Shown here: piece after piece, positions 61,601 through 64,000 of the stretch
Layout of the letters: every line of letters starts with the position of its first letter
How positions within the stretch are numbered: position 1 is the first letter of the stretch
Assembly (NCBI GenBank): GCA_024123955.1
Contig: CP099652.1
Coordinates: forward strand, 5,580,001-5,644,000
Reading direction: 5' to 3'
Source of the DNA: Oxalobacteraceae bacterium OTU3CINTB1
GTDB lineage: Bacteria > Pseudomonadota > Gammaproteobacteria > Burkholderiales > Burkholderiaceae_D
DNA: 64,000 nt
Program-made: the position numbers and the translations under genes
Notes under the pieces: generated by a model
Database searches by the model: none
The model's input: only the letters and a program-made list of their open reading frames with translations
Told to the model about the DNA's origin: nothing

Positions 61601-61842
61601 GACAACGCCAGCGAGCTGCGGTAGCCGTTGACGACCACGGTCGGCTTGACGGGCTGCTGCGCGTCTTTGTCCTCGGTAGCCTCGGACGCCTGGGCCTGAG
61701 TCTGCGACGAGGCCGGCACGGTTGCCGGTGCCGGAGTGGTCTGCGCGTGCGCGCTTGAAATGATGCCTGCGACGAAGGTGGCGGCAATGCGCCCGCCCAT
61801 ACCTGGTCCGCGCCGTGGCGCGTCGATCAACTTACTGTCCAT
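58645..61842 (-). CDS. TonB-dependent receptor of a GH43 glycan locus
   Basis: A 1065-residue outer-membrane transporter. After the signal peptide (ending SSAHAQ) and a Pro/Thr/Ala-rich stretch, the plug domain reads VVVNGYRSSLALSANEKRENVGLSDTVFSEDIGKFPDPNIADALARVPGV; the barrel ends TLSLRTTF. It belongs to the same large class as the 42290 receptor but differs in barrel content. GGAG precedes the ATG at 61842. It probably takes up xylan- or arabinan-derived oligosaccharides released by the coupled GH43 enzyme (inference). Confidence 0.9.
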   Translation of the reverse strand: MDSKLIDAPRRGPGMGGRIAATFVAGIISSAHAQTTPAPATVPASSQTQAQASEATEDKDAQQPVKPTVVVNGYRSSLALSANEKRENVGLSDTVFSEDIGKFPDPNIADALARVPGVTVRRAEIDGEGLNISIRGMGAAFTRVLLNGAPMASASAGSWGGNISANREVDMDFLPSELFRSASVYKSQQASLIEGGIAGTVNMRSVRPFDKSGFRSAFTLSGNYREQNGKMGTTGSGLISNTWTSNTWGKFGLLGGVAFGDTKYKTDGFQSVDMRNLQLKSFQANAADKPNSTGGGSQSTPDTVPSGMALKDLPEYARSILVPGKQIDRAMLLALNPGATIQQIDNALMARLGRHLVYEGERKRAGEVLSMQWQPNDKWDVYLDLVAAQKRNQMTYQAMNVGTRANTVIPIGMEFDRSDCTYGCVVNKAVLANTFWSLEYRPMEEKTKFHSINPGFEFRPTDKLTIDAHFNATNSTFYRDMPTVLFATRSPNSVINYDNSRPGLPPVYTGNLDINDPSNFGWNQGGQGLSGLRMDLYERTNTTRGTRLNVAWGDNDFNIKVGGAYDDIKRRYRGFSVADAWMNVACGNNVSVRYFAPNPQLRSPQGCDGRSAPGPVTDAATAYPGYGTGSTSGMTAPLTYLGSVVPNAAVPNYAQPSGNGFITVDWPKFAKDTDYQYFRDNIYRGFGNGSGGYIREAVSAFYTEVNGRNQVFGRTLRYNAGVRYARTKQTIGALTVGADPRNANLRNGGLYDNLSVWAYESTTYSNTLPSATMAYNLTPSLIARLSGSKSLTRANPADLRQTQLTIGDQGLRQGNLTNPNLKPFEANNLDLGLEYYITREAYVSVSGFAKDIISRPGQRVTQYSLAQLDARFGTVGLTDAQQQSVNASGGRDKHLVEISEPYNIDTKLKVRGLEFTWQQPLDMLPVKGFGLAANFTYAKQKDEAKDAPPVAGVPPRTNNLTVYYERNGLNVRVARQYTASHVVNTGTGLTVPGGAYAYTTERSQVDLSVGANLKQLFNFRYNTDLTLSVWNANKAISRTYTQFSNAVADEYKPGAAYTLSLRTTF

Positions 61843-62196
61843 ACTGTCTCCTCTACCAAGCATTGTTGCCTGTGTGGTCAGCGCCTTGGGCGCATTATTT
61901 TTTGTTTTTCTCTACCAATCTTTATTACCTTTATAGCCTCCGCACCTCCTAACACGAAAAATGTTATACGCAATCATTTTTGGATATTCTGCCTTTATGA
62001 CAACGCCGTCAACCGTTTAATTTGCGGTAAGTTGCCAAAAAAATACAGTATTCCGGGTATTTTTCGGCGTATATTCACGCGCCTGAGATTGCGCAATCAT
62101 CGTGCGCGGCATCGGCGAGGCCGTCGGCGGCAGCTTGGACGAGCCGGCCTCGCTGTGACACAATGTTTTGTTTATTCCATCATTTCAGGAGACACC
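61843..62196. other. Intergenic control region, TonB receptor and proline dehydrogenase
   Basis: This 354-base gap has no supported gene. Its left part is AT-rich and holds two CTCTACCAA motifs (about 61852 and 61910) that may be regulator sites for the receptor, and TTATAG/TATAAAGG-like -10 sequences on the minus strand. The right part precedes the proline dehydrogenase start; an open frame from 62032 there looks non-coding. Confidence 0.4.
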
Positions 62197-63195
62197 GTGT
62201 CCGCACCAAGCTTCCCCGCCCAATGGCAAGCCGTCGTCGATCAGGCCGCGACGGCGCTGCGCGCATTGGCGCTCGACGAATCGGCCAAGGAAAAATTCTG
62301 CAACGACCCGCTGCTGCGCGCCTACATGCACAAGGTCTCGCATCGCTACGTGGCGGGCCAGACGGTCGCGGAAGCGCTGGCGCGCGTCGAGAGCATCATC
62401 GCCCAGGGCCACGCGGCCTCGGTCGAATACATGGGCGAGAGCGTGCGCGACGAAGCCTTCGCGATGGCGGAGACGGAAGTGTTCATGGAACTGACACGCG
62501 CGGTCGGCCAGCGCAACCTGAACTGCTCGATCTCGCTGGACCTGTCGCACGTCGGGTCGATGGTGGACCTGGAGCTGAGCTACCGGAACCTGCGCCGCGT
62601 GGCGCTGGCGGCGGCGAAGATCAACCGCGAAGTGATGATCTCGATGGAAGGCGCGGACCGCGCCGACGACATCTACGCCATCTACGCGCGGCTGCACAAG
62701 GAGGACGGCTTGCACAACGTCGGCATCACCGTGCCGGCCAAGCGCCACCGCACCGCGCGCGACCTGCCGGAGTTGATGAAGATTCCCGGCCGCATCCGGC
62801 TGGTCAAAGGCGCGTTTCTGGAGTCGGCGGAGATCTCCTACGACCGCAACAGCCCGGAGCTGGCGGCGGCGTATCGCAAGTACGCCGGAGAGCTGCTGCT
62901 AAGCGGCCACAAGTGCTCGATTGCCACGCACGACCGTTCGATCCAGGCGGACCTCGGCGAACTGATTCTGAAGGAGCGCATCGATCCGCGCTGGTATGAA
63001 TTCGAATCCTTGATCGGCCTGGGCGCCGAAAACATCGCCGGACTCAAGGCGCGCGGCTTCCCCACCCGCGAATACGTGGTCTTCGGCGAGGAGCATTTCC
63101 TCTACGTGCTCAACCGCATCGCCGAGGAACCGGTGCGGGTGTATCAGGCGATTGTGGATGTGATGGGTACGCCCGCAATGGCGGCGATTCAATAA
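62197..63195 (+). CDS. Stand-alone proline dehydrogenase
   Basis: A 332-residue FAD enzyme that oxidises proline to pyrroline-5-carboxylate and passes electrons to quinone. Visible are GRIRLVKGAFLE, SIATHDRSI, YEFESLIGLG and VFGEEHFLYVLNRIAEEP, as in the PRODH barrel. The length is that of monofunctional PRODH rather than the bi- or trifunctional PutA (over 1000) usual in Proteobacteria. The start is a GTG at 62197 with AGGAG; the longer frame from 62032 is rejected. The VOC gene follows at 10 bases. Confidence 0.88.
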   Translation: MSAPSFPAQWQAVVDQAATALRALALDESAKEKFCNDPLLRAYMHKVSHRYVAGQTVAEALARVESIIAQGHAASVEYMGESVRDEAFAMAETEVFMELTRAVGQRNLNCSISLDLSHVGSMVDLELSYRNLRRVALAAAKINREVMISMEGADRADDIYAIYARLHKEDGLHNVGITVPAKRHRTARDLPELMKIPGRIRLVKGAFLESAEISYDRNSPELAAAYRKYAGELLLSGHKCSIATHDRSIQADLGELILKERIDPRWYEFESLIGLGAENIAGLKARGFPTREYVVFGEEHFLYVLNRIAEEPVRVYQAIVDVMGTPAMAAIQ

Positions 63196-63205
63196 GGAGA
63201 CACAG

Positions 63206-63568
63206 ATGGCAGATTTCACCAATGTCAGATTCACGCTGGGCGTGCTTGATCTCGCCAGGTCCACGAACTACTACACGTCGGTTCTCGGTCTGGAGATAGA
63301 CTTCACGGCGCCGGGCTGGACGTTTCTGTCGCGTGGCAGCTTTCGCGTGATGCTCGGCGAGTGCACGGATTCGGTTCCGCCGGCGGAACTTGGCGATCAC
63401 TCATGGTATGGCTATGTGACCGTATCGGACGCCGCCGCCGTGTTTGCCGAGTACCAAGCGGCCGGCGCCGAGTTCACGCAGACGCTGGCGGACAAGCCGT
63501 GGGGCATGCGCGAGTTTGGCGTTCGCACCATCGACGGCCATCGCATCATGTTCGGACAGGAACTCTAG
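63206..63568 (+). CDS. VOC-family (glyoxalase/bleomycin resistance fold) protein
   Basis: A 120-residue single-module metalloenzyme fold. FTNVRFTLGVLDLARSTNYYTSVLGLEIDF and EFGVRTIDGHRIMFGQEL are the two beta-alpha-beta-beta-beta units of a vicinal-oxygen-chelate protein; the C-terminal DGHRIMFGQ matches the family pattern. AAGGAG precedes the ATG. It is probably co-transcribed with proline dehydrogenase; the substrate is unknown. Confidence 0.85.
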   Translation: MADFTNVRFTLGVLDLARSTNYYTSVLGLEIDFTAPGWTFLSRGSFRVMLGECTDSVPPAELGDHSWYGYVTVSDAAAVFAEYQAAGAEFTQTLADKPWGMREFGVRTIDGHRIMFGQEL

Positions 63569-63571
63569 TCA

Positions 63572-63802
63572 TCAATGAAGACGGAATTCGACCAGTGTCG
63601 AAATGGCTGCCTCGGCCTCGCGTACCGAGCGGGCTGATGGGCGCGCCCCAGCGGCGACGGCCCAGGCCAGAACCCAGTGGCCGGCCGTGATTTCCTCGGA
63701 CGCAGTTTTTGCTTGCAGCATGCGGCGGGCAGCCTCGTTCATGCGTTGCACGGCATAGGCTTTGCGGGTGCTTTTGATGGGAGCGATAACGATGGATTTC
63801 AT
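63572..63802 (-). CDS. Hypothetical protein, 76 aa
   Basis: An unrecognised small protein: MKSIVIAPIKSTRKAYAVQR, a helix with MNEAARRMLQAKTASEEI, then GHWVLAWAVAAGARPSARS and a C-terminal helix. No signal peptide is evident. AGTGAGG precedes the ATG at 63802. Its stop is 3 bases from the convergent VOC gene. Confidence 0.5.
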   Translation of the reverse strand: MKSIVIAPIKSTRKAYAVQRMNEAARRMLQAKTASEEITAGHWVLAWAVAAGARPSARSVREAEAAISTLVEFRLH

Positions 63803-63890
63803 GGCAAACCTCACTGTGAACATCCTCGTTTTACGCAACGCGCACGAAAATGGATTCAACTCCAGTAAAGAAACCGTTGCCACGGTTCCA

Positions 63891-63984
63891 CGTAGGGCGG
63901 ATTAGGCGGGACGCCGTAATCCGCCATGGATGAGCCGTCGGCGGCGCATGCATGGCGGATTACGCTTCGCTAATCCGCCCTACG
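63891..63984. repeat. Nested palindromic intergenic repeat, family A, full copy
   Basis: CGTAGGGCGGATTAG (63891-63905) and CTAATCCGCCCTACG (63970-63984) are identical in sequence to the outer arms of the 868-953 copy. The inner arms CGTAATCCGCCATG (63915-63928) and CATGGCGGATTACG (63951-63964) also pair exactly. The spacers differ between copies, as expected of a conserved fold. Confidence 0.88.
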
Positions 63985-64000
63985 TGTCTCAACGTCAGTT

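Noticed and set aside
62032..62196. Upstream extension of the proline dehydrogenase frame
   Set aside because: It is basic, low-homology sequence; the GTG at 62197 has AGGAG at good spacing and begins the family's usual N-terminus.
1..64000. tRNA, rRNA, insertion sequences, prophage or integrase genes
   Set aside because: I looked for cloverleaf-like sequences, transposase and integrase motifs and found none; the only mobile-looking items are the short palindromic repeats.

Overview
The window is a high-GC chromosomal stretch from a betaproteobacterium of the Oxalobacteraceae (Massilia/Duganella/Janthinobacterium-like; inferred, not proven). Reasons: the rpsP-rimM-trmD-rplS operon, a DUF3579 protein, a YjfB-like motility protein, a FimV-like protein, PEP-CTERM surface proteins, large TonB-dependent receptors and a chitin/GlcNAc catabolic locus. 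I see no tRNA, rRNA, CRISPR array, phage or insertion sequence. Small palindromic repeat families sit mostly at gene 3' ends.

Layout. 1-8.6 kb: the end of a TetR regulator, an ABM-domain protein, a minus-strand NAD-salvage operon (nicotinamidase-like, a periplasmic-binding-like protein, pncB), azoR divergent from a LysR gene, cbpA-cbpM, a PEP-CTERM protein and a beta/gamma-crystallin-like secreted protein. 8.8-21.4 kb: MATE exporter, S9 peptidase, orphan Hcp, CsbD, methyltransferase, HDOD protein, FliT, a type Ic-like aminotransferase, a FimV-like protein, fumC and an unknown exported protein. 21.6-30.5 kb: an S4 RNA-binding protein, a bufferin-type peptide with a fused MNIO-partner enzyme, YjfB, mobB, a four-gene gspAB operon with two unknown small genes, and a protein with sixteen tandem GPGD-type repeats.

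30.7-46.3 kb is the coherent metabolic block. A plus-strand operon encodes a GlcNAc kinase, a GntR regulator, nagA, a SIS-type glucosamine-6-phosphate deaminase, a NagZ-like GH3 enzyme and an AmpG-like transporter. A facing minus-strand operon encodes a TonB receptor, a JmjC-like cupin protein and a GH18 chitinase, with a second GntR gene divergent from the receptor. Together they can cut chitin outside the cell, import oligosaccharides over both membranes, split and phosphorylate GlcNAc, and convert it to fructose-6-phosphate. Similar AATACCAG-type sites lie before both transcription units.

46.3-64 kb: an FAD oxidoreductase with an overlapping Rrf2 regulator, an M16 peptidase, DUF3579, a CobD/CbiB-like membrane protein, a CoA-pyrophosphatase-type Nudix enzyme, the ribosomal operon, TM2 and glycine-zipper proteins, a second glycan locus (TonB receptor coupled to a GH43-like enzyme), a stand-alone proline dehydrogenase and a VOC-family protein.

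The most interesting items are the fused MNIO-HvfC-like protein beside its probable peptide substrate, the sixteen-repeat GPGD protein, two matching sigma-28-like promoters at fliT and yjfB, and the unknown genes locked into the gspAB operon.
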